Assembly (NCBI GenBank): GCA_900708905.1
Contig: CAADRB010000031.1
Span: 3,433,349 to 3,497,348, forward strand
Length of the DNA: 64,000 bases
From: Hymenolepis diminuta
Lineage: Eukaryota; Platyhelminthes; Cestoda; Cyclophyllidea; Hymenolepididae
Direction: 5' to 3'
Shown in pieces: positions 47,501 through 61,302 of the stretch. Under the pieces are notes generated by a model. It was not told the origin of the DNA. It was given only the letters and a program-made list of their open reading frames with translations, and ran no database searches. The position numbers were made by a program, and so were the translations under genes. Each line of letters starts with the position of its first letter. Position 1 is the first letter of the stretch.

Positions 47501-48604
47501 CAAACAGTTCGTTTGTAATCTTTTCCTTAACTTGATTTGGGTTTATTTGGTCTGCATGATGAACTTCTTATTTGTTTATAATTTTTTGTCAAACGGACAA
47601 TTTTTTGGCTTACTGATCCTATTTTCTATTTTCTAATGTGATCTTCAGTTTGACTGCATTTTATAATTTAGCAATATTATTATGTATTTTTTAAAAGCTA
47701 TTTTTTATCCTTGAGGATGTGTGTCAGAGCATGTAGCTGTCTATCTGTATGTAAATTTATTAATTCATTTCAATTTGTTCGCCCCCATTTGCAAAATTGT
47801 AAAAATAGTATTCATTAATAAATTATTTAGAGGAATTAAATGTTAATTCAAATCGATTCCTCATCGTTAGACCCAAAATTTCCCAAAATAAAACATTTAC
47901 GAATTGCAAATCGGCATTTATCTTTGTCTGCCGAAAGTTGTACATGATGCAAAAGCTCACATGAGCTTATTCAGTTCGAGGAAACTTGACACACTCAATA
48001 ATCAATGTAAACACATTTATAATGACAGATTCCATTTTCATATCGGTTTTGTTAGTTATTTAAAACACTTTGGAACCTGTCCATTCGTTGTGTTCGAAAT
48101 AGGGATTTTGATTTTAAATTATTTTGGTTAGTTTATCATTCCATTCAAAGTTTTAACTCGTAAGAATTAATAAACGCTGCAATAATATTTGCCTTTGAGA
48201 GCCAAAAAACTTCACATATGTTACACCCAGTAAATAACTTTGTATGTTGAAATGATTATTTATATATTACTTATGAAATGGCTAGAATAAATAATATTAT
48301 TATGAAATAGTGCCGAAACTTTGAACAGTATGAGTCCGGAACGGACGAGAGATGAAGAAATGTTGGGGGTTAATAATGCATTGAATTTTAAAAGCCCTTG
48401 CTTTATTTAATTTTAGAATCAAAGTAGTTGAATTTTATTAAAGTTTCACCTAAATTTTACCGTCATGTAATCTAGTCATTTGAAATTCAAATTTCTTGGT
48501 TCGCCTACTGATTTCCAAATTAAATTCCCAATTCACTATATCCAGATCTAATTTACCTTTAAATTAATCCAGAAATTTAAAATTTCTGTGCTTCTTTCTT
48601 ATAG
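44531..48604. other. AT-rich gene desert
   Basis: Only short frames on either strand. The one at 46440-46643 (67 codons) is Lys/Asn/Leu-rich and looks like chance. I find no LTR, repeat or RNA gene, and no N-terminal GSS exon. Confidence 0.5.
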
Positions 48605-49107
48605 CTGATATCTATGAATTAAAAGATCCGGAGTTTAAACAGAAGCTTCCATATTTGCTGCATGTGTTGCCTTTAAGTGTAATAAGTTATTTAAGATGGA
48701 GAGACGAAATGATCAAAAACCATTTGTTAAATATCCACAATGCTGAGATTAATCAAATCGGTTGGGCAAAAAGGTTTGACAGATACTTGTTTTCACCTTT
48801 TACCGCTTGTTTTTTGTTATATATATTTAAAATATGTCATTGTCAATTATTTGTTCATTCACGTGCATACAAGAAATGTCCAAATCAACCCAAAATACAG
48901 ATTCTGCAATTTCGAGAATTTCATCTTATTAAAGCTTCTGACTTTTGTCTCATTTTAAGAAAGAGACATTTTTTAAACATTTTACAGCAATTTAAATGCA
49001 AAAATGTTTCTTTAAAACAGGATGGTATTTCTCATTCGTGTTTAGGTTTAAACCGCAGTCATTTATCATCTGGGAGAAAACCATTAGGCGCACAAGTTTC
49101 AGCATAA
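48605..49107 (+). other. Unidentified exon-like open frame
   Basis: Acceptor TTCTTTCTTATAG, then 167 open codons to a stop. The first part looks most coding-like: DIYELKDPEFKQKLPYLLHV, then ISYLRWRDEMIKNH and HNAEINQIGWAKR, with a possible donor at 48774. The part beyond is Phe/Cys/Lys-rich and less convincing. I do not recognise the family. It could be an exon of a fast-evolving gene or a relic. Confidence 0.3.
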
Positions 49108-49741
49108 ACCTCATTAACTGTCCTTGAAAGCAGTTATTCTATTTATAAACAGGCAAAGAGAAAGTGAGCACTGTCTTTTGCAATTAAATTCTCACAATGC
49201 ACAATCCTTTAGTAGCGGAATCCTTTGATAATAAATCTTAGAAAATTTTGAATATAATTCTGACAACCAACATATTTAATACATTTATCAAATCACCTGG
49301 GGCGTTAGAAGTCACCCTATCGCTATCGTTTTCTCATGCGACATTCATAATGCGTAGGCTTATTTATTATAAATTTTGAGAACGATATTTCCACATTCAG
49401 GTAGGCATTAACAATTTATGAAGTGATTGTGAATCTATCCTTCAATAGGCTTCTTGAAAAATGAACGTGAAGGTTGATTTTTATTTGTAATTTGTCTTGT
49501 ACATAGGCATTGTCCCTAATTTCTTAAATCATTCCAGACTCCACTGCAGAACCTGTGGTTTTGAGTTTTATTTGACAGTTCTTGGATAACGTTATGGGGA
49601 TCTGGACAAGTATTTCTGTATTGAGCTTTCTTCAACCTCTCTGCACATCGGTGACTCTTTTTCGAACCTTAATGCCTGCCTATAGCTTAACATATGTACA
49701 TTTAGAGAGACCCTTGTAACTATGTGTATATGAATGTATAA

Positions 49742-50068
49742 TCTGGTTATCCGGGAGTGAACATCATTTCATGGTCTATCGGCTCGCAGCAAACGATTAT
49801 CTATGAATTCTTGAGGGAGTTTTTGATAATTCCACTCTTTTACACTAATGAATCCGAAATACGAGACGGCGCTGATTTTCACATTAAGATTTACGGCTTA
49901 GCTTACAATATTCAAAAGTATATGAACTACTCTGCTCGAAATATTTTTAATTTTGTAATAAGTGAACTGCCAATACTATATTATATTCCTCATCACATGT
50001 GTAGAGCATACTGGCTAAATAATTATTCCACATCGTCAATTTTTATAACACCCAACTTACTGAATTAG
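49742..50068 (+). other. Unidentified open frame
   Basis: A 108-codon frame opening after an in-frame TAA, containing SGYPGVNIISWSIGSQQ, then FYTNESEIRDGADFHIKIYG. Its composition is less biased than the surrounding AT-rich DNA would predict. It shares a strand and neighbourhood with the frames at 48605 and 50132. No known domain is seen. Confidence 0.25.
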
Positions 50069-50131
50069 ATTTAACATTGTTTCCCATACGACTGATTTAT
50101 AATCTCTCGAGCCTCATAAATCATCCTTTAG

Positions 50132-50362
50132 CAAAATACTGATAATTTAGGTTTTCCCTATTCACCAAAGTTGAAATTTGGTGATTTATCTCACTATTTC
50201 AATGCAACCTTTTGTGATCGTCTTGTTTCCTCCTTCGAAAACAACACAAATGACGATGAAATAGCTTTCCTAAAAATAAGGAGATTGACTTCTCGCGATT
50301 GTTATTTGCGTGATTCTCCTCTTACTGAAAGTTTGTTCGCCGACTTATTTCCGTCTTATTAA
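50132..50362 (+). other. Unidentified possible terminal exon
   Basis: Acceptor AATCATCCTTTAG, then 76 codons and TAA. The translation is hydrophilic and protein-like: GFPYSPKLKFGDLSHYFN, then SSFENNTNDDEIAFLKIRR and ending SLFADLFPSY. It could be the last exon of a gene that includes the frames at 48605 and 49742. There is no family match I can name. Confidence 0.3.
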
Positions 50363-53300
50363 ACGCTAAATGAAAAGCATTTTAACTGCTTATACAATTA
50401 AAAATTTTGTTATGATTTTAAATATTTTGAGGTCTTATTGTTTATCGCGTTGATTTTGTTAATATTGCACGTTGTTTTCAAATCAAAAGATACGGCAGTT
50501 TTAATTCCGATTGGCAAGTATCTGTTCTTAATGGTTGAACCACTATAACTTCATTGATAATTGTATCAATTTACTATATTTTAGTACTTTATTTTATAAA
50601 CTTGTATCGATTCATTTATCTAGTACGCTTCTCAGAGTCCACATTTAGTCAAATAGCCTTTAATTTTGATTTTCTCCTTTCAAAAAGGCGGAAATTTTGT
50701 GTTTTTTCACATTCATTTTAACGAAATCTCGTGTACTCACGTCTTGTCTCACAGCAAAATCCCGTCGAAATCAATAAATTTGTCCCCTTATTTAATTCGA
50801 ATTTCTCACAATTGGTAGCTACGTGGCTCTCATCTTAATAACAGCTTAGCAGATAATTAATTTTCATTGAATTTCATCTGTTCCATAAATATATGTTTAT
50901 CTTAATTAATATGTTTATGATTGAGACCTAGTATGCAGTGGTCATTCCTGCATTAAATCGCATTTACTTGTCTGAATATGGACTTTTAAATTGCGTTCGT
51001 ATATGATCTATTATGAGATGGAACATATGGCTATTGAATAACTGCTGATCTCTTAACAAGCCGATTAACTATGACGAATGATCAAATTTCAGAATTGCAG
51101 ACTTAGATTAATCATTCTTTCCAAGCTCATCAAACCTTTAACAAAACATTTTATTTTCATAATAATCCTAGAAAAAAACCTCCTATATAATATTAACTGA
51201 TATTTCTATAGTTAGTAATATTTTACATTGGTAATTTGGTAATTTACTCTCCATCGAAGGACACTTAGTAACGGTCAAAGTCAATGTTCTCCTTTTTGAT
51301 TTTGAGGTATTTTTCCTAGGCTAGAACAATTTAATTATTATTGATATTGTTCTGGACATTTTATCATATCGAGACCTACTTTAAGGCTATACAAAATATT
51401 ATAATTTGTCATTGTGGAAAGTAAATGCATTAGGACAACGTTAAAGTTAATGGAAAATGAGAAGGAGACCAAAGACATGTTAAGAATATAATCGGAACAT
51501 CAAAATAGTCCTACTCTATTTGAATTTTGACAAAATTTGCTCAATATTTAGTTCACTGTTTCACAATCTTAGATTTAAATTACATGGTCCGTTGTCCATA
51601 TTACGATACAAATTCATGTCCACTTTGTGCATAATGTCCGTTTGATAAAATATCGGGGTGGGTCTTGGCAATTCCCTTCAGTTTGACCTTCTACGATCAA
51701 GTTAGACTCTATTAAGTGACGTCTTGCAGTATTTATTCCGGAAGAAAATATTTTCAAATATAAAATAAGCAGTGTTTATTTGCAGAAGGAAGTGATTTAC
51801 GAGGGACTATACTAATTCATCGCAAATTCCATTTTTAAGAAGCCCCTTTTAGTTACTTGCAAATTTGATTAGTGTACAAGTTTTAAATTTTAGTACAGAA
51901 AGGTACATGTTGCATATTGTTTGATTTGAAAATTTTGGAGAGAAATGAATGTACTTCTTTAAAGTTTCATAAACAGCTCATTTTGAATATGAATATTTAT
52001 GAGAATTTTGGTCTTATTTTAAACAATTTTTTGCACTTTTTGCTCATCTGATAATTAATATCTCCGGCATAAGTTCTTTTGTTAATAAAATTATTGAGGT
52101 TGGAAACTAGACTGAAGATATATTTCATAGAGACACATTTATTTTAAGCGATTATTTGAATATGAATACTTTGATGTGCTATCAACGTATTAAGGTACCT
52201 AGAATTAGACAAACTCAAGAATTAAATTTATTGGTCTAACGAGGTCCGCTAGAAAATCTGGCTACCAATTTTAGGGTTGCTAATGCAAAGTCCCCCTTAG
52301 TTCTCTTTTCCTAGAACCTCTTCCAAAACATCAAAATAACTAAGTAAAGTAGAAGGAGATCTTACAAAAAATCATGGATTAATTAATTAAGACATTAAGC
52401 GAGTCACATCAGAGTTGACGTTATTAAAACATTAACTCTCAACCTCATGTAAATCCAAAAGTGCCAATAATGTGCATAAATATATGGAAAAGAAATCAAT
52501 GCTCTTGCACTATCAAAGATCAACAGGAACTACCAGTCTACACACTGTCCACATTTTCGATTTGCTTTATGTCTTAGAAAATTCAGAAATGAGTAAGACA
52601 TCATACATCCGAATTAGTTCTGCAATATTAGCCTAAAATTTAATTAAATTTGCTTCAAATGCTTTTTAAAATAGGCAAACGCGCATAATTTCTGAGATGA
52701 GTTGCAAAAACACAAAGTTTCCAAACTCCGCGGTCAAAAACGCCCTACATTCTTTAAAACTATAAATCTACTTATTTGTGTCTGCCTATCCACATTTTCA
52801 ACAAGTATTGCATAAATAAATAAATGTTTAGATCAAACGATTATCTGAATCATCGCTGCCTAAGCAGAATTATGAGAACCCATTAATAAGGACCCGTCAG
52901 TACTATTCGGTCCCAATCAGATCTTCACAAAGTTCTCTGTAATTGTGCCTTGAGATGATTTAAATAGCACTCATTAAATATACTTCCTCGAGAAAAATAT
53001 ATATATATAACTTAAGACTAAGTTAATGAAAATATTTCAATAACAATATGTGCTTTCATTGTAGCGAAAATAATAAATTCAATCACAAATATCATTAGAT
53101 ATAGATTAAATTATATTTTGACGCAATTCAAATTGCAACTGAGTATAATGCATAATTAATTTTTAAAAAAATATCACTTGGTTAGATTGTCTAGTTCTTC
53201 TTCCAATTGCTCTTCTCCCCTAAGGCTCTTTCACCCCTGTGTGTTCTCAGCCAAAACTCTTTCACCTCTTTCTAATCTCAGTAGCAAGAAATATTGTTTT

Positions 53301-54481
53301 GTAAGAAAATAATAGCATGAGCCATCTATACTTGCGAATTCGCCATGTCGTCTCTGTAGTTATTTTTGCATTTGTAACAGTAAGAAAGTTAAAATGGAAT
53401 TCAACTTGAGTTCCAATTCTGATTGGTTGTTTAAATAACCTAAGCTATCAAATGCCTAACGAAAATCAAATTTCGTTTCAACTCCAATTTTCATATTTAG
53501 AGATTTTTTGTTTATTCATTCTGAAACTAATATTGCTTAGTAATGTATGATTTCAAATTACTAAATATAAATATGTTTACAATTTGTTATCACCCGCCGA
53601 TATTATTATCTAGTGTCCATAGAGATCAACTTATTTCAAGCATTATATGAAGTCTCATCTTTATTGCTATTCTCAGTAGCAATTTTGTCCTTTATAAACT
53701 ATTTATGGTCTAAAGATACTAATTGTAAGAATTAAAGATTTGTGACGCATAAATCACTAAATTTTTTCCCCAGTGTTAGGTTAGCGCTTCCATCTGCCAA
53801 CAGGGATGTCAAGAGTAATATACTACTAACCAAAAACTCAGAAAGTCAAAGTGCGTTCAAATATTAAGAGAGAGATATTGTTGAAAGCCTTACATAAATA
53901 TCCATTAATATCTAATAAAGAAATAGACTGGCTCTTCATCTCCATAATAACTCAATAAAGGATTAAATTTTTCGAAATTAATAACTTTGATGCATAAGTT
54001 AATTTATTGCATTGATGAATGTTATTGTTCTAATTGAATTGCTTCGACAAATGTATTTTCAAAGGTATCTTTTATTTTTTCAAAAAATTCAAATAATTTC
54101 TTAATCCTATTTAAAAAGATGTATAAATTTGAAGCTGAGTTATTCTTTATCAAATTTGTTCCACTGTTTTAGAGAAAAGTACTACTCCAATAGCGTACAG
54201 AAACGGGAGATTAGTCCATTGGAACATTGATCATTTCTTAACATTATAAATAATTTTTACTTTATTCTCTATGTTACATTGTATTTGTCAGGTCACATGT
54301 ATTGACCTGTATTGACATGTATTTGTAGAAAAAGTATAGTTACTTTTAAACAAACATTATTTTATAAATTCCATTTTAGATATATTGATAAATAAAGTAC
54401 GGTCTAAATAACCCAAACTGCCTCAATCTTATATCCAATGAATTTTTTAAATCTCAGCATAGCTGAAATCAAGGTTACTAG
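50363..54481. other. AT-rich gene desert
   Basis: No frame of note. A stretch near 51470-51600 resembles sequences near 27320 and 36600 (see the repeat finding). Otherwise I see nothing. Confidence 0.5.
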
Positions 54482-55172
54482 AGTCCTTTTGTTTGTATCT
54501 TGATTATTGGAAGAGCATTGTATCTAAAGCCCACGGGCAACCACTTAAATAAATCAATTTGCGAACACAAATTTAGTCATGTAGCTGGGAGCAAATCAAG
54601 AAATGTGGACACTGGAATCATAGAGCCTGAAACGGTGCTCTGCACCCCAGAAATAATAAAATCAAAAATCGATTTTAGTTTGAATATTTTGGTGCTTCGG
54701 CTTTAACTTCCAATTTTTGTTTTGAAATGAAATAAGTAATTAAATACAATAAAAAATATCAGATTTTTCATTTATTTATTTTCTTGAAGAGAAAGATGAA
54801 AAGGATATACTATATGATCTGCGGATTAGTTGGTAAGGGAATATTTTTGATGCTTCGCAACGAAGTTCATAGAATTAAGTTCTCATATGCAAGATTATCT
54901 ATTAACGACTTTTGATCTCCCTATCTAGGAGTTGAATCTCACAGTTACTGCAATTATTCACTTATCAGGTAATCAAAGTCTAGATGACTATCAGCCATTT
55001 TATCCTCTTAATGAAAGTGTCGTCTGTCTTCTTACGGATCTGATCTTACGGAACTATATCCACATTGTTACCTTTAGCCCAAGCCCGAAACATTGCTACA
55101 TAGCCAAAACTGCATTAGTGGCTATTTGTCATATTATAAGCATCGAGTTAGCTTTGTATTTGAAATTGACTG
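54482..55172 (+). other. Two unidentified exon-like open frames
   Basis: Frame one, 54482-54706, opens after a TAG and includes RALYLKPTGNHLNKSICEHK and GIIEPETVLCTPEIIKSK. Frame two, 54929-55172, has an acceptor (CTCCCTATCTAG), an open frame with NLTVTAIIHLSGNQSLDDY and then FYPLNESVVCLLTDLILRN, and a donor (ACTG then GTAATT). Both end-points look like plausible splice or stop sites. I recognise neither. Confidence 0.25.
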
Positions 55173-56583
55173 GTAATTTCTGTTGAAATCAGAGTCAGAG
55201 TTTAAAATGGTTTCACAAATGAAACAACGAAAAGAAATGTAAAATGATTAAACATTATTAATAAAGCGCTAGAATATTTAATTTAGACCCTTGGTATCCA
55301 TGCTTGTTAATAGTCGGTCTTTCTTAAAGTTTTGAAATCCAAAAATTCCCTGCGAAAAGTAAAGAAAACGACTTTAAACAAAAATCAATACCAAAAGCCA
55401 ATTAAACAACTTTACTTTGGTTTCTAGGTCATTTGTTTACAAAGAGAAAGAAACATACTAATTAACTTAATTAATTAAATTTTGGTTTGCATTTCACTAC
55501 TATCTAATTTTATAAAAGGTACATTCAATATGAAACGAATATACTTTAGTCATACGTTTCAAAGACGCATTTTACTTATTACCTGTTGAATTACTCGAAA
55601 TTATCTGTTCTCTGTTTATGAAATTGATTGTACATATTTGTTTTTCGAAGCTCAAGCAGATTAGTTTTTAAAGGGGCACATTTTCCGTTGTTTCGGAAAA
55701 ATACTTTATGCTAATCAGAGTCTACAGTAACATTTTAGAAGGTGAAGGTTATTAATATTTGGTCTGAAAGAGATTGGAAACGCAGCTCCTGAGTAAGGAA
55801 ACCTAAAATAAGTTGGTGACAATAGTCTGTTATAAAAATCTTTTGTTTTTTCATATTTATCGTTGCTAGTCCCAACTAATGGCTTTTGGCTGTAAAAAGG
55901 GCAGAGATAAGCTGAGATAACAACACCAACTATACATCAAATCAATTTATCAACAGCCCTTGAATATAGTGGATATAATGTTACCTGTAAAACTGAGAGT
56001 CAAGCAATGAAGATTGAACGTTTGGAATTCACAAAGTGAACTTTTTCCATTCAGAACATGAACAATTAAATGCACTTAAAATTAAAAATGCAAATCCTCG
56101 CTACTCTAACCAAATTACCCACACCCCATTAACCCCTATATCAGTTTCCAAACTTATTGGACAAAATTACAAAATTGTTGATAAGAACGCAGTGCCAAGC
56201 GTTTATATAATAGTGGAGGATAACTTCATGGAAGCGGCAAAAGTTAATGATAAGCGTTCCTAAAGTGACTATGGTTACTGTTGGTCATGCTTAGAAGCAA
56301 AAACATCAGTAAAATACCACGATGAAGCTCTTTAACTGGATAGAATTAATTCTAGTGGCTATCATAAAGGTTGCTTTACTATGCAGTCAGAAAATAACCA
56401 CCTTACACAACTAATGGTTGATTATATTTCCATGATCCCTATGAATTGGTTTCATCCAAATTTTATTACTGTTTGTCGAACTTAACATCAAGAGTCTAAG
56501 CATCAGTGAGCTATGAAAATAATATGTCAACTTACAATTCCATTAAAATTTTATTTACTCAAGGGTGAATGATTAATTAAAGC

Positions 56584-57456
56584 ATGCATTCAAGTGATTT
56601 ATTCACCTTTATTCTGCCTCACCTTCCCAATATTAATTCCACTGGTGATTTTTCACCAGTGTTCGATTTTCAGATGTCCAGAGGTTCAGAAGAGCAGCTT
56701 CCAGAATTTCTGTTGTTGTTCATTTCACCCTTTCGTCAGACTTTATCTTTCCTTAATTCTTGGCTCAAGACTTGGGCTCGGAGGGCCTTGATTAGTATAC
56801 CACATTCGCTTTTGGTTTCAAACTAATATCCCCACTCTTCGTTTTCTTAGCAACACTTACTTTCAGTTTTGGTTTCAGTTCTGATCTTGCTTTCTTTTCC
56901 TCAGATTCTTCTAATTCGATTTGTTCAGTGTTTCTCGTTGAGTATTGGGGATGATCTTTTGCATTCGTTTCAGCAACTTCAATTTGTTAAGCCGGTCCGG
57001 ATCAATGAGATTCAAATTGGAATAACTGTCACAGCATATTTTTCCGATTTCGATTATCAGCATAACGGGTCTAAAATTTCAGTTTACCTTAAAATTTCGG
57101 AATTCCACCGGAAGCATTCTTTGCAACCACTTTCGAAGGGATCAATGTTTTCTCGTCCATATTTGTTTGTTTTGTTTTTTCATTTGTTTTCATTTGTTTT
57201 GTTTCATTCTGTAACTTGTTTTATTTTATCCTTGCTTGCCACACAAAACCGCCTGGGACGCAATTTCGCCACTAATTGTTTTAACTCATTTCGTTTGACA
57301 GTGTTCATCAATTTTCTGCTGAATCACACCTGGTGTTCAATTTCATGTATCATGGACAAGATCCTTCAGTGCGAGTTTATTTTTATCTTCAATGGACGGG
57401 AGACTCGACAAAGGCAAAAGACTGATAAAATTCTTGAAAACTATACGAATATGTAA
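56584..57456 (+). other. Long pyrimidine-rich open stretch, unidentified
   Basis: Two consecutive frames (56584-56826 and about 56869-57456, the latter 195 codons without ATG at its start) are rich in Phe, Ser and Leu, as expected of T-rich DNA. Because a T-rich strand has few stop codons, length alone is weak evidence. No motif is recognised. Confidence 0.2.
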
Positions 57457-60400
57457 AACTTTTAATATGATTCTATGAAATAGTACAGAATTTGTAAAGT
57501 TCAAATTTATACTCACTTGACAAGCTTATGTATTGCAGTTTTCATCATGTATTTGATGGATAGAGTATGATACTGAAAAGACTTTTCACTGGAAAATTCC
57601 GATAAAGTCAAGATAAGTCAAAGCGAAGTCTGGGATTGTCCAGGGAAGGAAGATACCCTCTGGCCATTCCTTCTCAACAGTTTCTAAATTCCGTATCAAT
57701 GGACCGACTTTTACTTAATCTGGGATATGGGCAAGATCCTTGAGGAAAATATCCTGAAACCTTGAACCACAGCAGGTGTCTAAAGGGAGAACATGTAAGT
57801 CTTTGTTTCTGTGCTCATGATATTGAGAAAATTCCTAGCAGCATCATACAATTTTTCTGTTGCTTTTTCAACATAAGTTCTAGATCATTTTTAGATTCAA
57901 CAGTCAAATTTTCAGTTATTTTTCAACACCACATCGCCAAATTTTTCAAATATTGCGCAGGTTATTACTATTATGTCACCACAAATTTTAACATTAGTTT
58001 GATCTTAAAGATATATATAAATCAATCTACCTTTAATCTTGAAATACAACGCAATACATTCTGTTCTATTTTAATACAAATTCTTACATCACATTAAGAC
58101 GAAAAGTATTTTATATGAACAGATCATCCGCGGAATCAAAAATTAAACCAAATACTAGTGAGGATGTCTTAGATAAAACGTTGGCAGAATCTAACAGTTT
58201 TTTGGGGCCTAATGGTTAATTAAAACAGGAAATTACTACTTCGCCAGTTCACTCAATCTTGTCGAAGCTTCTAGTAATTACTGCTAATATTTGGCTGAGG
58301 TCCCTCCGTTTTGAGTTGATTACATAAATTTTATTTTGAATAAATTTTTGTGACGAATTCAAACTCCTAGAAAATGAATTGAAATGTTGAAATCAATTTC
58401 AAAGGACTGAAAAAAATTTCGATTTTCTGAAAAATTAATAACAAGAAAGACGATCTGTGAAATTATTGAGAAATATAATTAGATTACTGAAGAGTTAGTT
58501 CCTATGATTAATTAACTTCAGTAAATTATTAAGACATTTCACATAGATTAATGTTAGTCAAAGCAGAAACTATCAAATTTTATTAAAATACTTCACCATA
58601 AGACTTTGTGATTTCATTTTGCATATCTGGGTGGCAGAAGAGGCCTAATTTAGAATTGTCCAAGAATTTGATTCTATTGATTTTATTTTACTGTTTTTAT
58701 AGAAGCCAGTCACAAGATTCTTCATTAAGGTTAGTGGAATAATGTAATAGTAACCGAATCTAAGTTCTCAGGCTCGGGCTAGAAATTAGCAGTCAAATAA
58801 TCGTTGCGGAGAATAAATAAATTTGTGAGATAAAATCTAAATTGTCGATAAAAGGCTTTAGTCAATTATTCTATTTATGTGAGTCTATTAATTGAAAATA
58901 ACTCGGTTAATCTACGAACTTTCGGTTCACTTTCCTGCATTTTCCCCATGTTTTAATTATATCAGTTCTATGTCATCAAATCTGTCCAAGTCCTATTGCG
59001 AGGAGGTGAAATTCGGAATGCTGGGATGGACAGCGACTTGGTACCTCCTAAAACGTAGTTCTCCTAAAAATTCTTAATAAATAATTGTTGTTTGCTATAT
59101 CCGTTTCTGAATTTGCTCTGGTATCATACGAGTTCACTTTTGTAAAAGTGACCAGAAGTCTTATTTTAGAGATTGTTCACATTTTATAAAACTCGCTCTG
59201 CTCCGTTATTATATAAAATACTAAAGTTTTAAAGGTGAATAAAATGCATTAAAAATGTATCGCTGATCCTAATTTGGTGGGAGTACTAGAAATGGATCTA
59301 GTGCAAAAGGAAAAAAAGCAAAATTGACGCTATATTAGGGTGGATTTAGGCATTTAAATGTATTTACATCATTAACTGTGTGCATATATAATTAATTAAA
59401 TAGATCAGGAAAATTTTAAGTGCTAAATGACTCCCAAACTAAGTTATTTTTAAATAATTTTCATAATAAATGATTATACAAAGAATGCTGTTTGATCATA
59501 TGGGTTAAAAGTGGACAAGAGAACTTAGAATCCTTTTGATGTAATTTTTACCAAGATCGGTTGTGTTACATCGCTCATGATCATTATCTTGAGGCTCAAG
59601 TATCTTAGTTGGTATCAATTAATTTAGATGTCCGCATAAAAAAATTATCTTCACCACTCAATAATTATTGAAATTTAATAAATGAATAACTCGGATGAAC
59701 TTGAATAAAATTAAATAATATTTTAAAGCGCTTATTATTAAAATGCAAGTTTAGATCATCAAAATTAGAAAATTGTAGTAATTTCTCTTGTGAAATTGAA
59801 ATTGTATAATAGATTACTTTAATAAATTACGTTTTGACCAAACATACGTGTGCGAATCAACGGAGTTGCATGAAATGATAAATTCAATGATCTGATTGCC
59901 AAATCACACTGTTCATTTGTCCTATTTTTCTACTCTATATTAATTAACTTTGAAAATGTGGGAAAGTCACCCCATTAGTGATAACAGAATTTTTGAGGAC
60001 ATGTCAGCCTAATATTAATTATTTTAAAATGGAGTATTTAAAATTTTGAAATTCCAATCAGATATCGTCAACCATTATACACTGTTTAAAATTTAACAAA
60101 TGATACAAACATGTTCTATGCCAAACTGATGTTCGAATGCTAATGTGCTCCGTTAACCTATAGAGAATTCCTGATGAACGTGTCAGGCCTTTACGGGAGA
60201 AATAGGCAGCTAAACGACTCATCTAAATTGTGAGCTGGCCTTAAAACCTTCCAATTTGCATACTAATTAGGAATGGAAAAATTTATGATCCGAATGGCCA
60301 TATCAAGTCATTATTGTAGAAGGAATAGAATATTGAAATTTGGAAAAGTAATCGTTTTTATAATCATCCTAGTTCGGGACACAAATGTTTATAAATTAAG

Positions 60401-60648
60401 CAAAATTTGGACTGAATCGTACCTGTAATGCAATCAGGTATTACAGGATGCGTAGGAAATCCGGGGACACTTATATTTTTGCAATTTAAATCAAAACAAT
60501 AATAATTAGTGTATATTTTATATCAGAAGATCTCATGACAGATACTGCTTTAACTAACGAGATGAAGAGACGCACTGTAATATCGTCCATATAAGCGAAA
60601 CACAGGAATCTAGAAGTTGAAAAACTCCTTAAACCATTGTTAAGCAAC
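57457..60648. other. AT-rich DNA without recognised genes
   Basis: Short frames only (57762-58097 and 58892-59077 are the longest on the + strand). I see no repeats, RNA genes or GSS exons here. Confidence 0.45.
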
Positions 60649-60757
60649 CTTGGATAGACGGCGTAGCCAATGGAAGACTCTCCTATGTCTTCTAACAGGA
60701 TTCGGCTCCATCCCATGAAGCTCTCATAAGCCAGGATTGGATGACCAATAACTGGAA
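60649..60757 (-). other. Unidentified antisense exon-like frame
   Basis: On the minus strand an acceptor (AAGCAATTTCAG) is followed by 109 bases open in one frame and a donor-like GTTGCT. The translation is protein-like (VPVIGHPILAYESFMGW then ILLEDIGESSIGYAVYPR), and the frame stays open to 60486. The pattern faintly recalls mitochondrial-carrier repeats but lacks the PxD/E-x-K/R signature, so I do not assign a family. Confidence 0.25.
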
Positions 60758-60927
60758 CTGAAATTGCTTGTAAATAATAGAGTTCGGTTCAATAATCAAG
60801 AATAAATAAAGAGCTTACAGGCCAAAAATTAAGCCATACACGAATACAGTGAATGAGGTAGAAAATTGAATTAAATAGATTAGTCTCGATGAGTAGACCT
60901 TGAATAAATTTCAGTTTCTGGAGAGTG

Positions 60928-61197
60928 TGAAGAATAACTCTCTAATCATTCCCAAAATTACCCTTTATTTGCATCCACTATGACAACACTTCGATTTTTC
61001 GTCCACGAAGCCGCGGTGAATTATTTATGTCCCTACTACAAAAAATCTCAACTTTACCTTTTAAACGCGTTTATCGATTTCCCCTTTCTATAATCGTCCC
61101 GTTTCATTAAAAGCACATCTGTACTCATGTCCCCACGCGCTTCCCTGCCCAAATGACTCCTATAAACCGCTTTTGTATTCCCACACACGCACTAGTC

Positions 61198-61233
<36 letters not shown>

Positions 61234-61302
61234 AGAGAGTGGCTTGATCAGTTGTTGTGAGATGTTAGCTATCAGCCGTTGGTTATTATCTCAACCCCAA
61301 CA
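60928..61302 (+). mobile_element. Old solo LTR, copy 3
   Basis: Begins TGAAGAATAACTCTC and ends CAACCCCAACA, aligning with the LTRs at 35564 and 40483 but with many substitutions and deletions. The flanks AGTG (60924-60927) and AGTA (61303-61306) are an imperfect 4-base duplication. The TATA box is degraded. A CT microsatellite at 61202-61231 has grown from the C/T-rich part. It ends about 100 bases before the first visible GSS exon. Confidence 0.7.
61202..61231. repeat. CT dinucleotide microsatellite
   Basis: About fifteen CT units within the old LTR, followed at once by TTGAGAGAG, so the strand could fold back on itself. Confidence 0.9.

Noticed and set aside
60486..60716. YMDD motif, as in reverse transcriptases
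   Set aside because: No other reverse-transcriptase motif surrounds it, and the better-supported reading has the exon ending before this part.
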